64,000 bases of DNA from Coriobacteriaceae bacterium AM113-163 (GCA_027673765.1 JAQDWB010000011.1:8871-72870); one strand, 5' to 3'. Shown: positions 24,562 through 34,011, counted from the first letter of the stretch. Numbers and translations are program-made. The notes: a model not told the origin generated them from the letters alone.

Positions 24562-27108
24562 CTAGAACGTCTGCTCGTAGTCGCTGTGTTTTTTGGCCGA
24601 ACGCACCAGGAACTCCTGGTTGGTGTTGGTGCCCTTAAGACCCTTGATAAACGATGCGGCTGCGCGCTCGGTGTTGTTCATGCCGGCAAAAATGCGACGC
24701 AGACCAAAGACAAACGGACGCATCTGCTCGTCGACCAACAGGTCCTCGTTACGCGTACCGGAGGCAACGGGGTCGATAGCCGGGAAGATGCGGCGGTCGG
24801 CCAGGTCGCGGTCGAGCTTAAGCTCCATGTTGCCGGTGCCCTTGAACTCCTCAAAGATGACTTCGTCCATCTTGGAACCGGTGTCGATGAGGGCAGAGGC
24901 CAGGATGGTAAGCGAGCCACCGTTCTCGATATTGCGGGCTGCACCCAGGAAGCGCTTGGGCGGATATAGGGCCGCCGAATCGACGCCGCCCGAAAGGATG
25001 CGGCCCGAGGCGGGCGCCGCCAAGTTGTAGGCGCGGGCGAGGCGCGTGATGGAGTCGAGCACCACCACGACGTCGCCACCCAGCTCTACGATGCGCTTGG
25101 CGCGCTCGATGACGAGCTCTGCCACGCGGGTGTGGTTGTCGGCAGGCATATCGAAGGTCGACGCCACAACCTCGCCCTTGATGGAACGCTGCATATCGGT
25201 GACCTCTTCGGGGCGCTCGTCGACGAGCAGGCAGATGAGGTGCACCTCGGGGTTGTTAATCGAGATAGACTGGCAGATCTTCTTGAGGATCGTGGTCTTG
25301 CCGGCCTTGGGCGGGGACACGATCAGGCCGCGCTGGCCCTTGCCGATCGGTGACACGATGTCGATGGCGCGGCCGGTAATAGAGTCCTTGCCGTGCTCCA
25401 TGCGCAGCGGCTCGTTGGGATAGACCGGGGTGAGGTCGCCGAACTTGGGACGGTTGCGAATCTGCTCGGGGTCCAGACCGTTGACGGTCGTGATTTTGGC
25501 GAGGCCGGCGCGCTTGTCGCCGCCGCGCGAAGGACGCAGCGAGCCCTCGATGACGTCGCCCGTGCGCAGGCGCGCGGAGCGGATGAGGTAGGCGGGCACG
25601 AAGGCGTCGTCGTTGGACTTCATGTAGCCATGGGCGTGGATGATGCCGGAGCTGTCCGGGCGAATCTGCAGAATGCCCTTGATGTCGCGGAAGCCCTCGG
25701 CCTTCGCAGCGGTGACGTAGATTTCCTCGACGAGCTCGGCCTTCTTCTTGCCGGTCGTCTCGATCTCGAACTCCTTAGCCTTCTCGCGCAGCTCAGCGAC
25801 CTTCATGGCCGCGAGTTCCTCGCGCGAAAGCGTGGGCTCGGTGGGAGCGGCATTACGCTCCTTGTTGCGCTGTTTGCGATCGCGCTGGCGGTTGCGACGG
25901 TCGTTGTTGCGGTCGTCCTTACGCTCGTTGCGCTCGTCGTTGCGCTTGTGCTGGCGACGGTTGGGACGAGTGCCGTCTTCGCCCTCAGCGGGGGCGGCAC
26001 CATCGGTTGCGGCGGTGCCAACATTGGCCGCGGCGGCGTCATTGGCCTCGGCGCCAGAATCAACCTGCGCTTCGACATCCTGCTGCTCGGACGCCTTGGC
26101 CTTAACGGACTTCTTACGACCGCGCTTGGGCTTCTCGGACGCAGGCTGTTCGACGTCCTGGGCCTTGGCGACATCAGTCGACGCATCGGCGGTCGTCTCG
26201 GCAGAATCCTCGGACGCACCCTTCTTGGCAGCCTTGGCCTTGGACGTGCGCTTAGCAGCAGTACGACGGCTGCGACCGGGACGGACATCGGCGGGCTCGG
26301 CATCGGCGGGAGCGGCCTCGGAAGTCGTAGCATCCTGGACGGGTGCATCGGCAGCGGTTGCAGACTCGGCGGTCGCCGCAGCATCCCGAGCGGCGGCGGC
26401 TGCGGCTGCGGCCTTCTCTGCCTCGACGAAGGCCTTGGGCTTGCGACCGCGACGGTGCGGGCGCAAAGCCGGATCGACAACGGGAACTTCGCTGGCCTCG
26501 ACAGGCACAGCGGGCTCAGCAGGCGATGCGCCCTCCCCTGCCGCGGAACGGACCGAAGCCTCAGTGAGCTCGGGGGCTACCTGTTCCGCAACTTGCTCGG
26601 CCTTAGCAGCCGTGCGGCGGCGTGTGCGCGGTGCCGGCTTCTCGGTCGGCAGGTCGGCGGCAGGGGTCTCGATGGCGGCAGGCGTCTCGGGCACAGACGG
26701 AGCTGCAAGCTCGGTCAGAGCCGCGGCCTCGCGCTCGGCAGCACGACGGCGGGCGCGCACCACCTGAGCCTCGCTAATCTGCGCCAACGCACGTGCCTGC
26801 GCGACCTCATCGGAAATCGGCACCGAGGAGTCAGCTGCAACGGTGCGCTTGGCGCGCGTCGTGCGCGTGGTACGGCGCTTGGGCTTGGTGACCTCCTCGC
26901 CGTCAGCGGCAGGCTTGGCCGTGCGGCGCGCGAGCCTGGGCTTTGCCGGAGCAGCCTCCTCACCAGTTGCAGGCGCAGGCGTCGAAGCAGCCTTAGGCGT
27001 CTCGGGAGCCGAGGCTTGCGCGGGCGCCGCGACCTGGTCCGACGCAACCGGTGCAGCGGGAGCGGCTTGCGTCGTCGTTATTTCGATTTCTTGCTGTTGA
27101 TCAGACAC
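24562..27108 (-). CDS. rho: Transcription termination factor Rho with a very long N-terminus
   Basis: Hexameric RNA-dependent ATPase that ends transcription. It has 848 residues; E. coli Rho has about 420. Residues 1-420 are an Ala/Glu/Pro/Lys/Arg-rich low-complexity extension, ending in an Arg/Asn/Asp-rich patch (about 375-415). Then come the Rho N domain (about 430-470), the RNA-binding fold (DIKGILQIRPDSSGIIHAHG) and the ATPase domain with P-loop VSPPKAGKTT near 597 and VVVVLDSITRLARA (Walker B). Long inserts of this kind are known in actinobacterial Rho proteins. The start is GTG at 27108 with only a weak ribosome binding site. Confidence 0.96.
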   Translation of the reverse strand: MSDQQQEIEITTTQAAPAAPVASDQVAAPAQASAPETPKAASTPAPATGEEAAPAKPRLARRTAKPAADGEEVTKPKRRTTRTTRAKRTVAADSSVPISDEVAQARALAQISEAQVVRARRRAAEREAAALTELAAPSVPETPAAIETPAADLPTEKPAPRTRRRTAAKAEQVAEQVAPELTEASVRSAAGEGASPAEPAVPVEASEVPVVDPALRPHRRGRKPKAFVEAEKAAAAAAAARDAAATAESATAADAPVQDATTSEAAPADAEPADVRPGRSRRTAAKRTSKAKAAKKGASEDSAETTADASTDVAKAQDVEQPASEKPKRGRKKSVKAKASEQQDVEAQVDSGAEANDAAAANVGTAATDGAAPAEGEDGTRPNRRQHKRNDERNERKDDRNNDRRNRQRDRKQRNKERNAAPTEPTLSREELAAMKVAELREKAKEFEIETTGKKKAELVEEIYVTAAKAEGFRDIKGILQIRPDSSGIIHAHGYMKSNDDAFVPAYLIRSARLRTGDVIEGSLRPSRGGDKRAGLAKITTVNGLDPEQIRNRPKFGDLTPVYPNEPLRMEHGKDSITGRAIDIVSPIGKGQRGLIVSPPKAGKTTILKKICQSISINNPEVHLICLLVDERPEEVTDMQRSIKGEVVASTFDMPADNHTRVAELVIERAKRIVELGGDVVVVLDSITRLARAYNLAAPASGRILSGGVDSAALYPPKRFLGAARNIENGGSLTILASALIDTGSKMDEVIFEEFKGTGNMELKLDRDLADRRIFPAIDPVASGTRNEDLLVDEQMRPFVFGLRRIFAGMNNTERAAASFIKGLKGTNTNQEFLVRSAKKHSDYEQTF

Positions 27109-27285
27109 AGTGTTTGCTCAACTTTCTTTTCAAGCCCTGTGATCACATGCTCCCTGCATAAACCTTCAGGGCGGCTAAACAGTCTAGTTCCGTTCAAAAC
27201 GACGGACATCATTGATCTGTATCGAGATGATTGCGTCAACTACGCAGCGTTAGTGTAACACAACCGCCGCCACCTGCAACTTAGT

Positions 27286-27335
27286 CATTAGGGGCGTTCT
27301 TAAACGACTAGTCAAAAGGGACACTCTTTGGTCTA
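27286..27335. repeat. GGGGACGTT-type intergenic repeat, diverged copy
   Basis: CATTAGGGGCGTTCTTAAACG, then ACTAGTC and GGGACACTCTT, matches the order of words at 46653-46696 (CATTGGGGACGTTTTTAACG, ACTAGTC, GGGGACACTCTT). Confidence 0.55.
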
Positions 27336-27363
27336 CCACCCACAAATCAGACTGCCTCCGCCA

Positions 27364-27513
27364 AAACTATGGCGGTTTACTACGACGAATCGATCAACCG
27401 CGACCACTCCGAAACATGTTGAACTAAAACCGCAGGTAGATGCCTTGCGCTTTTTTGCGAAAAGCCGGCGTGGTTGGAAATTCCCAATTCATCGTAGTAA
27501 ACCGGCATAGTTT
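27364..27513. repeat. MITE-like element with 27-bp terminal inverted repeats
   Basis: The arms 27364-27390 and 27487-27513 match at 25 of 27 positions (core CGGTTTACTACGA / TCGTAGTAAACCG). The 96-base interior has AAAACCGCAGGT, the reverse complement of ACCTGCGGTTTT found inside the element at 48553-48675, so the two seem related. No coding sequence. Confidence 0.7.
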
Positions 27514-27556
27514 CGTATTTCCAGCAGTTCCAAATTCGTCAATACGTCGGCATTTG

Positions 27557-27592
27557 CGAAAAAAGCCCGACCTCCGTGGGAGATCGGGCTTA
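27557..27592 (-). terminator. Terminator of argS
   Basis: Read leftward, AAGCCCGATCTCC, short loop, GGAGGTCGGGCTT (one mismatch), then TTTT. Confidence 0.85.
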
Positions 27593-27637
27593 TAGGGCTC
27601 AGTTAAACCAAACCTACACGGTCAAATGACCCGCAGG

Positions 27638-29491
27638 TTACATCTGCTCGGGCGCGGAAACGCCAACGAGGGTGAGCACCAGGGCGAGCGTCACGCGGAC
27701 GGCATCGCAAGCGGCCAGACGGGCACGCGAAAGCTCGGGGTCGACGGGACGGCCCTCGCTCGGCAGCACCTGGCAGGCAGCGTAGAAGCTGTGGAAGTCA
27801 CCGGCGAGTTCCTCGGCAAAGTGGGTCAGACGGAACGGGGCGCGATCGCGAGCACAGCTGGCGATCAGGTCGGTGAGCTCGTTGAGCTTGCGCGAAAGGG
27901 CGAGCTCGGTCGGGTCGGTCAGCAGCGAGTAATCGACGTTCTCACCGATGGCCTTGGCGGCAACGGCCTTCATGCCCATCTCGTCGGCCTGCTCGGCGGT
28001 AACGTCGGCGGCACGGCGCAGGATGGAGCACACGCGGGCGTGAGCATACTGCACGTAATAGACCGGGTTGGAGTTGTCGCGCTTCTTAACGGCCTCGATG
28101 TCGAAGTCGACCATCTGGTTGGAGCTCTTGGAGATGAGCGTGTAGCGAGCGGCATCGGACCCAACCTCGTCGACGAGCTCCTGAAGGGTCACCATGGTGC
28201 CCTTGCGCTTGGACATACGGACGGGCTTGCCGTTACGCAGCAGGTTGACGAGCTGGCCCAGTAGAACCTCAAACTTGCCGGGGTAACCCAGAGCGTCGCA
28301 GACGCAGCGGACGCGCTCGATGTAACCGTGGTGGTCGGCGCCCCAGATGTCGATGACGTGGTCGACGCGCTGGAACTTATCCCAGTGATAGGCGACGTCG
28401 GAGGCGAAGTAGGTGTACTCGCCGTCGGACTTGATCAGGACGCGGTCCTTGTCGTCGCCCAGATCGGTGGAGCGGAACCACAGGGCGCCGTCCTTGGTGT
28501 AGAGGTAGCCCATCTTGTCGAGCTTCTCAAAAGCGCGGTCGACGGCGGAGGTGCCGGCGGTCTCGCCCTCGGTGTCCTTCACATACAGCGAGCGCTCGGA
28601 GTACCAACGGTCAAAGTCGCAGTTGACGGCGTGGCAGAGGTCGCGCATGTTGTCGACCATCTTCACGTAGCCGCGCTCACGGAAGCTCTCCATACGCTCC
28701 TGCGGATCGGCGTCGACCCACTTGTCGCCGTCGGTGCGCCAGAACTCGGCGGCCTCGTCGATGATGTAGTCGCCGCCGTAAGAGTCCTTGCCCAAGGTCT
28801 CGGCAAAGTTGTCCTGATACGGATGGGTCTCGGGGTGCTCGTCGTTCTCGTCGGCAACAAAGGCGTCACGGTCGGCGATCAGCAGCTTGTGAGCCTCGTC
28901 GATATCAACGCCCTGCTTGGCGATGATGTCGGCAAGCTGCATATAGCGCGTGCTGATGGAGTTGCCGAAGGTGTTCATCTGAGAGCCGTGGTCATTGATG
29001 TAGAACTCACGCTGGATCTCATAGCCGGCGTGGTCCATAACGCGGCAGAGCGAATCGCCCAGCGCGGCCCAGCGGCCGTGGCCGATGTGCATGGGGCCGA
29101 CGGGGTTGGCGGAAACGAACTCGACCTGGGTCTTCAGGCCACCACCGACGTTGGACTTAGCGAAGTCCATGCCCTTCTCGCGAGCCTCGCCAAAGATGGC
29201 ATTCTTGACGGCAACGGAGAGGTAGAAGTTGATGAAGCCGGGGCCTGCGATCTCGACCTTCTCGATCGCGGGGTCCTCGGGCATATGGGCAACGATGACC
29301 TCGGCGATCTTGCGCGGGGCGCAGTGGGCCAGCTTGGCGGACTTCAGGGCCATGGTAGAGGTCCACTCGCCATGAGAAGTGTCAGCCGGTCGCTCGATAG
29401 CGCAATCGTCAAGTTCAAATGCGGAAAGGTCGCCGGCCTCCTGGGCCGCAGCAAGCGCAGCGCGTACCAGCTCTTCAATCTTCTCGGGCAT
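27638..29491 (-). CDS. argS: Arginyl-tRNA synthetase
   Basis: Class I aminoacyl-tRNA synthetase that charges tRNA-Arg, 617 residues. The N-terminal Add-1 type domain is followed by the HIGH-type motif GPMHIGHGRWAALGDS near residue 130, and VRMSKRKGTMV stands at the KMSKS position. The C-terminal DALR anticodon-binding domain is complete. The start is the ATG at 29491 with GGAGG four bases upstream; the open frame extends 30 codons further, without family similarity. It is transcribed away from the CarD-like gene. Confidence 0.97.
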   Translation of the reverse strand: MPEKIEELVRAALAAAQEAGDLSAFELDDCAIERPADTSHGEWTSTMALKSAKLAHCAPRKIAEVIVAHMPEDPAIEKVEIAGPGFINFYLSVAVKNAIFGEAREKGMDFAKSNVGGGLKTQVEFVSANPVGPMHIGHGRWAALGDSLCRVMDHAGYEIQREFYINDHGSQMNTFGNSISTRYMQLADIIAKQGVDIDEAHKLLIADRDAFVADENDEHPETHPYQDNFAETLGKDSYGGDYIIDEAAEFWRTDGDKWVDADPQERMESFRERGYVKMVDNMRDLCHAVNCDFDRWYSERSLYVKDTEGETAGTSAVDRAFEKLDKMGYLYTKDGALWFRSTDLGDDKDRVLIKSDGEYTYFASDVAYHWDKFQRVDHVIDIWGADHHGYIERVRCVCDALGYPGKFEVLLGQLVNLLRNGKPVRMSKRKGTMVTLQELVDEVGSDAARYTLISKSSNQMVDFDIEAVKKRDNSNPVYYVQYAHARVCSILRRAADVTAEQADEMGMKAVAAKAIGENVDYSLLTDPTELALSRKLNELTDLIASCARDRAPFRLTHFAEELAGDFHSFYAACQVLPSEGRPVDPELSRARLAACDAVRVTLALVLTLVGVSAPEQM

Positions 29492-29833
29492 AGATCCTCC
29501 TTGTGTTAAAGCCCCCGAGCTCTTGGTCACTCGTAGGGCAAAAGCCAGAGTTTGTAGCACTCTATCACAAGCGACGGGCACTGTCGCAGGGTAAAGCTAA
29601 TAGATATTGCATATGCACAAAAATGACTACAGCTTGCATGGAGTCACTCAAAGATGCCGGTCTGCCTGCAGATTATGCAGGCGTTGAAAATGCATAAAGG
29701 TGTGAATGAGCTGTGTCTTTTATCGAATACTCTTACCTATCAGAGTTGTGTGCTTTTCCTGCATAAAGTGAGGATTTGCGCACGTCAGCGTGTTATTCTA
29801 GACATACGTAAATTCGTATAAGTTGGAGGTAGC
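29492..29833. promoter_or_regulatory. Divergent promoter region argS / carD-like gene with repeated TGCAT words
   Basis: The 340-base AT-rich region holds TGCATATGCA (29608-29617), a TTGCATG near 29634, and two TGCATAAAG words near 29690 and 29759. Repeated TGCAT words upstream of argS could be ArgR-type sites. No promoter hexamers with normal spacing stand out. Confidence 0.3.
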
Positions 29834-30319
29834 ATGTTCTCAATCGGTCAACACGTCATTCATCCGGGTCAGGGAGTCTGCACCGTCGTCGGTTTTAGGG
29901 ACGACACGCCGCAGCCCATGTTGTTGCTCGAGGCCAAGCAGGGGCATGCGCAGACGATCCTTATGTACCCCGTGGCGCAGGCCGACCGTCTGCATGCCGC
30001 CATCTCCCAGCAAGATGCCGAGCACCTGCTGAGCCACTATGACGAGCTGGAGTGCGACACCTTTACCGAGCGTAACAGCTCGCTTGAGGAGACGCACTTT
30101 AAGCAGCAGCTCAAGCTGGGCGCGCCCGAGACGGTCCGCGTGGCAAAGACCATGATGCACCGCATTCGCCAGGCCGAGGAAGCTGATAAAAAGCCCAGCT
30201 CTTACTACATGCGCGTACTCAAGGAGGCCAAGCGCCGCTCCATTGAGGAGTTCGCCGTGGCCCTGGGCGTCACCGAAGAGGACGCCGAAGCCCGCCTAGC
30301 CCAAGCCGCCCTCAACTAA
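29834..30319 (+). CDS. CarD/CdnL-family transcription regulator
   Basis: RNA polymerase-binding regulator of 161 residues. The N-terminal Tudor-like domain (MFSIGQHVIHPGQGVCTVVGF) contacts the polymerase beta subunit; the helical C-terminal half (PSSYYMRVLKEAKRRSIEEFAVALGVTEEDA) fits the DNA-contacting domain. CdnL proteins stabilise open promoter complexes, especially at rRNA promoters. ATG at 29834 with GGAGG upstream. A dispersed hairpin repeat follows the stop and probably terminates it. Confidence 0.85.
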   Translation: MFSIGQHVIHPGQGVCTVVGFRDDTPQPMLLLEAKQGHAQTILMYPVAQADRLHAAISQQDAEHLLSHYDELECDTFTERNSSLEETHFKQQLKLGAPETVRVAKTMMHRIRQAEEADKKPSSYYMRVLKEAKRRSIEEFAVALGVTEEDAEARLAQAALN

Positions 30320-30331
30320 CCCATCCGCGCC

Positions 30332-30375
30332 AAAAACCACCACAAAGGGGACAGGCACCTTTGTGGTGGTTTTTT
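30332..30375 (+). repeat. Dispersed hairpin repeat A, copy 1
   Basis: AACCACCACAAAGG, loop GGACAGGCA, CCTTTGTGGTGGTT, then a T-run: a perfect stem placed after the CarD-like gene. It can act as an intrinsic terminator. Closely related copies lie at 31053, 41843, 42250, 43828 and 44784. Confidence 0.85.
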
Positions 30376-30436
30376 CGTTCTAGTCGTTCTAGTAGTATTC
30401 ATTCTTAGCGATACCTACGAGCACAAGGAGCCTCTT

Positions 30437-31036
30437 ATGGCAGAGCCACTTACCGCCGGAATCACCCGCGACCGTGCGTTCGAACTGCTCAACGAGCACA
30501 ACAAGGACCCGTTCCACATCACCCATGGCGAAACGGTCGAGGGCACCATGCGCTACTTTGCGCGCGAGTTCGACCCCGAGAACGAGGAGTTTTGGGGCAT
30601 CGTCGGCCTGCTGCACGACCTGGATTGGGAGGAGCATGAGGATGACCCCATGAACCACACCATCTATGCGGCCGAGATCCTCGAGGGCGAGGGCGCCTCT
30701 CCCGAGCTCATTCGCGCCATCCAGACGCACACGTCCGATTTCAACACCTCGCTGCCCAAGCCCGAACTGCAGATGGAAAAGATACTGTTCGCCTGCGACG
30801 AGCTCACCGGCCTGATCGGAGCCGCCGTCGTCATGCGCCCGAGCAAGAGCGTCATGGACTTTACGACCAAGTCGCTCAAGAAGAAGTTCAAGGACAAGCG
30901 CTTTGCCGCCGGCTGCTCGCGTGACGTGATTTCGCAGGGCGCCGAGATGCTGGGCTGGGAGCTTCCCGAGCTCTTCGACCGTACCATCGCGGCCATGCAA
31001 TCCTTCGCTCCCGATCGCGACACCTTCCAGGCCTAA
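30437..31036 (+). CDS. HD-domain hydrolase
   Basis: A 199-residue HD-superfamily phosphohydrolase. His in HITHG, the HD pair in VGLLHDLDWEEHED, His in IQTHTSD and Asp in ACDELTGLIG form the usual metal site. Such proteins hydrolyse phosphate esters of nucleotides or related molecules; the substrate is unknown. It is preceded by AAGGAG and flanked on both sides by hairpin repeats, so it is likely a single-gene unit. Confidence 0.8.
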   Translation: MAEPLTAGITRDRAFELLNEHNKDPFHITHGETVEGTMRYFAREFDPENEEFWGIVGLLHDLDWEEHEDDPMNHTIYAAEILEGEGASPELIRAIQTHTSDFNTSLPKPELQMEKILFACDELTGLIGAAVVMRPSKSVMDFTTKSLKKKFKDKRFAAGCSRDVISQGAEMLGWELPELFDRTIAAMQSFAPDRDTFQA

Positions 31037-31052
31037 CCGCCCACGCCACCTA

Positions 31053-31093
31053 TAACCACCGCAAAGGGGACAGGCGCCTTTGTGGTGGTTTTT
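31053..31093 (+). repeat. Dispersed hairpin repeat A, copy 2
   Basis: AACCACCGCAAAGG, loop GGACAGGCG, CCTTTGTGGTGGTT, then TTT. One arm base differs from copy 1. It lies between the convergent HD-hydrolase and proA genes. Confidence 0.85.
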
Positions 31094-31107
31094 CGTTTGC
31101 AACAGGT

Positions 31108-32394
31108 TTAGGGACGGACCTGGCCGGTGCCGCGGAGCTTGTATTTGTAGGTAGTGAGGGCCTCGGCGGCAAAGGGGCCGCGGGCGTGGAGCTTTTGGGT
31201 CGAGATGCCGATCTCGGCGCCCAGGCCAAACTCGCCGCCGTCGGTAAAGCGCGTGCTGGCGTTGGCGTACACGGCCGAGGCATCGACCGCGTCCAGGAAG
31301 CGCTCGCAAGCATCCGTATCCTCGGCAACGATGGCCTCGGAGTGCATCGTGCCGTAGCGGTTGATGTGCGCGATGGCCTCGTCCTCGTTCGCCACGACCT
31401 TCACGCTCATCTCGAGCGCCAGATACTCGCGACCCCAGTCCTCCTCAGTCGCGGCAACGTAGTCATCGCCCTCGGCAAGCCCGGCGTCGGCGCATGCGGC
31501 GCACGTGGCCTCGTCGCCGTGAATGAGCACGCCGTGGTCGTGCAGCACGGCCACGACCGCGGGCAAAAACACATTGGCCACAGCATGGTCGACCAGCAGC
31601 GACTCGGCGGCATTGCACACGCCTACACGCTGGGTCTTGGCATTAACGATAATGTTGAGCGCCTTATCAAAGTCGGCGGACTCATGCACGTAGATATGAC
31701 AGTTGCCCGTGCCCGTCTCGATCACCGGCACAAGCGACTCGCGCACGCAGCGCTGGATCAGGCCTGCACCGCCGCGCGGAATGAGTACGTCGACAATACC
31801 GCGGAGCTTCATGAGCTCGCCAGTGGCCTCGCGGTCGGTGGACTCGATCATCGAGATAGCTTCGCGTGGAAAGCCCTGGGCCTCAAGCGCATCGGCCAGC
31901 AGTTCGGCAATCATGGCGCACGAGTGATAGGCCAGCGAACCGCCGCGCAGGATGCAGGCGTTGCCGGTGCGGATGCAGATGCCCGCGGCATCGGCCGTCA
32001 CGTTGGGGCGCGCCTCGTAGACCATGGCAACCAGGCCCAGCGGCACACTCACGCGCGTAAGGTCCACGCCACTCGCAAGCACACGGTGATCGAGCACGCG
32101 GCCCACGGGATCGGGCAGCTCGGCGAGCTTCTCCAGGCCGGCGGCCATGCCCTCGACGCGCTCGGGCGTCAGCAGCAGACGATCGAGCAATCCGACCGAG
32201 GTGCCCGCATCACGCGCAGCGGACATATCGAGCTCGTTGGCGGCGACGATGGAGTCGATACCGTTGCGCAGTGCTGCGGCCATGGCGCGCACGGCCTCCT
32301 GGCGCTGCTCGTCGCTCGCCGTGGCAAGCGAGGCCGACGCTGCCTTAGCGGCAACGGCAAGATCGTGGACATACGTGGCTATATCGACCGACAT
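31108..32394 (-). CDS. proA: Gamma-glutamyl phosphate reductase
   Basis: Second enzyme of proline synthesis: NADPH-dependent reduction of gamma-glutamyl phosphate to the semialdehyde. It has 428 residues with the aldehyde-dehydrogenase fold; the catalytic Cys lies in TQRVGVCNAAESLLVD near residue 260, and LRGIVDVLIPRGGAGLIQ and ASTRFTDGGEFGLGAEIGIS are conserved blocks. The ATG at 32394 has AGGAGAAAGGG upstream. proB lies 1.7 kb away on the same strand, separated from proA by an opposite-strand peptidase gene. Confidence 0.97.
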   Translation of the reverse strand: MSVDIATYVHDLAVAAKAASASLATASDEQRQEAVRAMAAALRNGIDSIVAANELDMSAARDAGTSVGLLDRLLLTPERVEGMAAGLEKLAELPDPVGRVLDHRVLASGVDLTRVSVPLGLVAMVYEARPNVTADAAGICIRTGNACILRGGSLAYHSCAMIAELLADALEAQGFPREAISMIESTDREATGELMKLRGIVDVLIPRGGAGLIQRCVRESLVPVIETGTGNCHIYVHESADFDKALNIIVNAKTQRVGVCNAAESLLVDHAVANVFLPAVVAVLHDHGVLIHGDEATCAACADAGLAEGDDYVAATEEDWGREYLALEMSVKVVANEDEAIAHINRYGTMHSEAIVAEDTDACERFLDAVDASAVYANASTRFTDGGEFGLGAEIGISTQKLHARGPFAAEALTTYKYKLRGTGQVRP

Positions 32395-32506
32395 GGACGG
32401 CCCTTTCTCCTAGAAGTTTGCAACCATGGTAGCCGATTTGCGCATGGCCTCGCCCGCGGCGGTAGAATTGGTCAACCCGAAACACCGCAACGAACGGAAG
32501 ACTCAC

Positions 32507-33925
32507 ATGGCCCTCATCACTTCGTACCACGTCCCCGGCCTGTATGTCGAGGACCACAGCATCGACGTCCCCCTCGACTGGCGCGGCCTGGAGCCAATGC
32601 TCCTGGCCGTCGGCAGCACCATGCGCCGCGGCGCTATGCCGGCACCAATCGCCGGCGCGCCCGAGAGCATCAAGCTCTTCTACCGCGTGGTTTGCGCGCC
32701 CGACCGCATCAACGACGATCTGCCGCTGCTTCTGTTTTTGCAGGGCGGCCCCGGCGGCGAGAGCCCGCGTCCGCTGTCACCCACAAGCGATGGCTGGATC
32801 GAGGAGGCCGTCAAGCACTTCCGCGTGGTCCTGCCCGACCAGCGCGGCACCGGACGCAGTAGCTGCGTGGACGGACGCACGATTGCCACCTTGGGCGATC
32901 GCGCCGAGGCAGCCGGCGCCGATGCGGCCCGCTCGCAGGCGGACTTCCTCAAGCGCCACCTCGCCAGCTCCATCGTGCGCGATTTTGAGTACCTGCGCCT
33001 GGTGGGCTTTGGCGGCAAGCCCTGGGTCACACTCGGGCAGAGCTACGGCGGCTTTTTGACGTTGAGCTATCTGTCGCTCTTCCCCGAGGGCGTGGCGGCA
33101 AGCTTTACCTGCGGCGGCATCCCCCACGTGCCGGCGAGCGCAAGCGAGGTCTACGCGCACACCTTCCCGCGCATGGCTGCCAAGACACAGCAGTATTACG
33201 ACCGCTACCCCGCCGACGTCGAGCGCGTGGCGGCTCTTGCCGATGCGCTCGAGGCTCAGAAGCCCGTGCTGCCCGACGGCTCGCCGATGACGGTCGAGCG
33301 CCTACAGCTCATGGGCAGCGACTTTGGCATGAAGCCGAGCTTTGAGCGCATGCATTGGATTATCGATCACGCTTTTGTTGACGGCGACGGCACGCTGACC
33401 TGCGGCGTCTCGATATCTGACAGCTTTTTGATGCGTGCCTTCGAGCGCACCAACACGCGCACGAATCCGCTGTACTGGACGCTTCAGGAGTTCATCTACG
33501 CCGACGGCGATACCATGCCCATTCGCTGGGCCGCCGCAGAGGAGAAGGCACACCGTGCCGAGTTCGACACCCTCGCGCGCCCGCTCATGTTTACCGGCGA
33601 GGCCATGTTCCCGTGGATGTTTGAGCAGATGCCCGAGCTTAAGCCGTTTAAACCCGCCATGGACCTGCTGATGGAAGACACCAGCTGGGACAAGATCTAC
33701 GACCCGCAACGCCTGGCCTGCAACGAGGTGCCGCTCCAGGCCGCGGTGTATTTCGACGACATGTACGTCGATTCGGGCCTGCAGCTCGATACGCTCAGCC
33801 GCGTGGGCAACTCGCATGCCTGGGTGACGAACGAGTTCGAGCACGACGGCCTGCACGGCAGCGTGGTGTTCAAATGCCTCTTCGACGAAGCCCTCAACCG
33901 AGGAGACCTGCGCCGGATCTTCTAG
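32507..33925 (+). CDS. S33-family alpha/beta hydrolase, proline iminopeptidase-like
   Basis: Probable aminopeptidase of 472 residues. The oxyanion segment LQGGPGGESPRP, the DQRGTGRSS block and the nucleophile elbow GQSYGGFLTLSYL match proline iminopeptidase and related S33 peptidases; HAWVTNEFEHDGLHGS supplies the C-terminal His region. Such enzymes release N-terminal Pro or other residues from peptides. No signal peptide is present. The ATG at 32507 has GGAAG six bases upstream. It lies between proA and proB on the opposite strand, a suggestive link to proline supply. Confidence 0.82.
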   Translation: MALITSYHVPGLYVEDHSIDVPLDWRGLEPMLLAVGSTMRRGAMPAPIAGAPESIKLFYRVVCAPDRINDDLPLLLFLQGGPGGESPRPLSPTSDGWIEEAVKHFRVVLPDQRGTGRSSCVDGRTIATLGDRAEAAGADAARSQADFLKRHLASSIVRDFEYLRLVGFGGKPWVTLGQSYGGFLTLSYLSLFPEGVAASFTCGGIPHVPASASEVYAHTFPRMAAKTQQYYDRYPADVERVAALADALEAQKPVLPDGSPMTVERLQLMGSDFGMKPSFERMHWIIDHAFVDGDGTLTCGVSISDSFLMRAFERTNTRTNPLYWTLQEFIYADGDTMPIRWAAAEEKAHRAEFDTLARPLMFTGEAMFPWMFEQMPELKPFKPAMDLLMEDTSWDKIYDPQRLACNEVPLQAAVYFDDMYVDSGLQLDTLSRVGNSHAWVTNEFEHDGLHGSVVFKCLFDEALNRGDLRRIF

Positions 33926-33927
33926 CA

Positions 33928-33980
33928 AAGGAGTGTCCCCACCTGCCGACACAAAAGGAACGTCCCCAAGTGCCGGCAAC
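33928..33980. repeat. GGGGACGTTCC-type intergenic repeat
   Basis: GTGTCCCC...TGCCG and AAGGAACGTCCCCAAGTGCCGGC share words with the cruciform region at 46653-46788. Confidence 0.6.
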
Positions 33981-34011
33981 GACAATGCCGCAGGAAGAGG
34001 ACGGAAAGCGA

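Noticed and set aside
25393-27258. Long rightward open frame (621 codons), Gly/Leu-rich
   Set aside because: Antisense of rho; composition reflects the complement of Ala/Glu/Arg codons.
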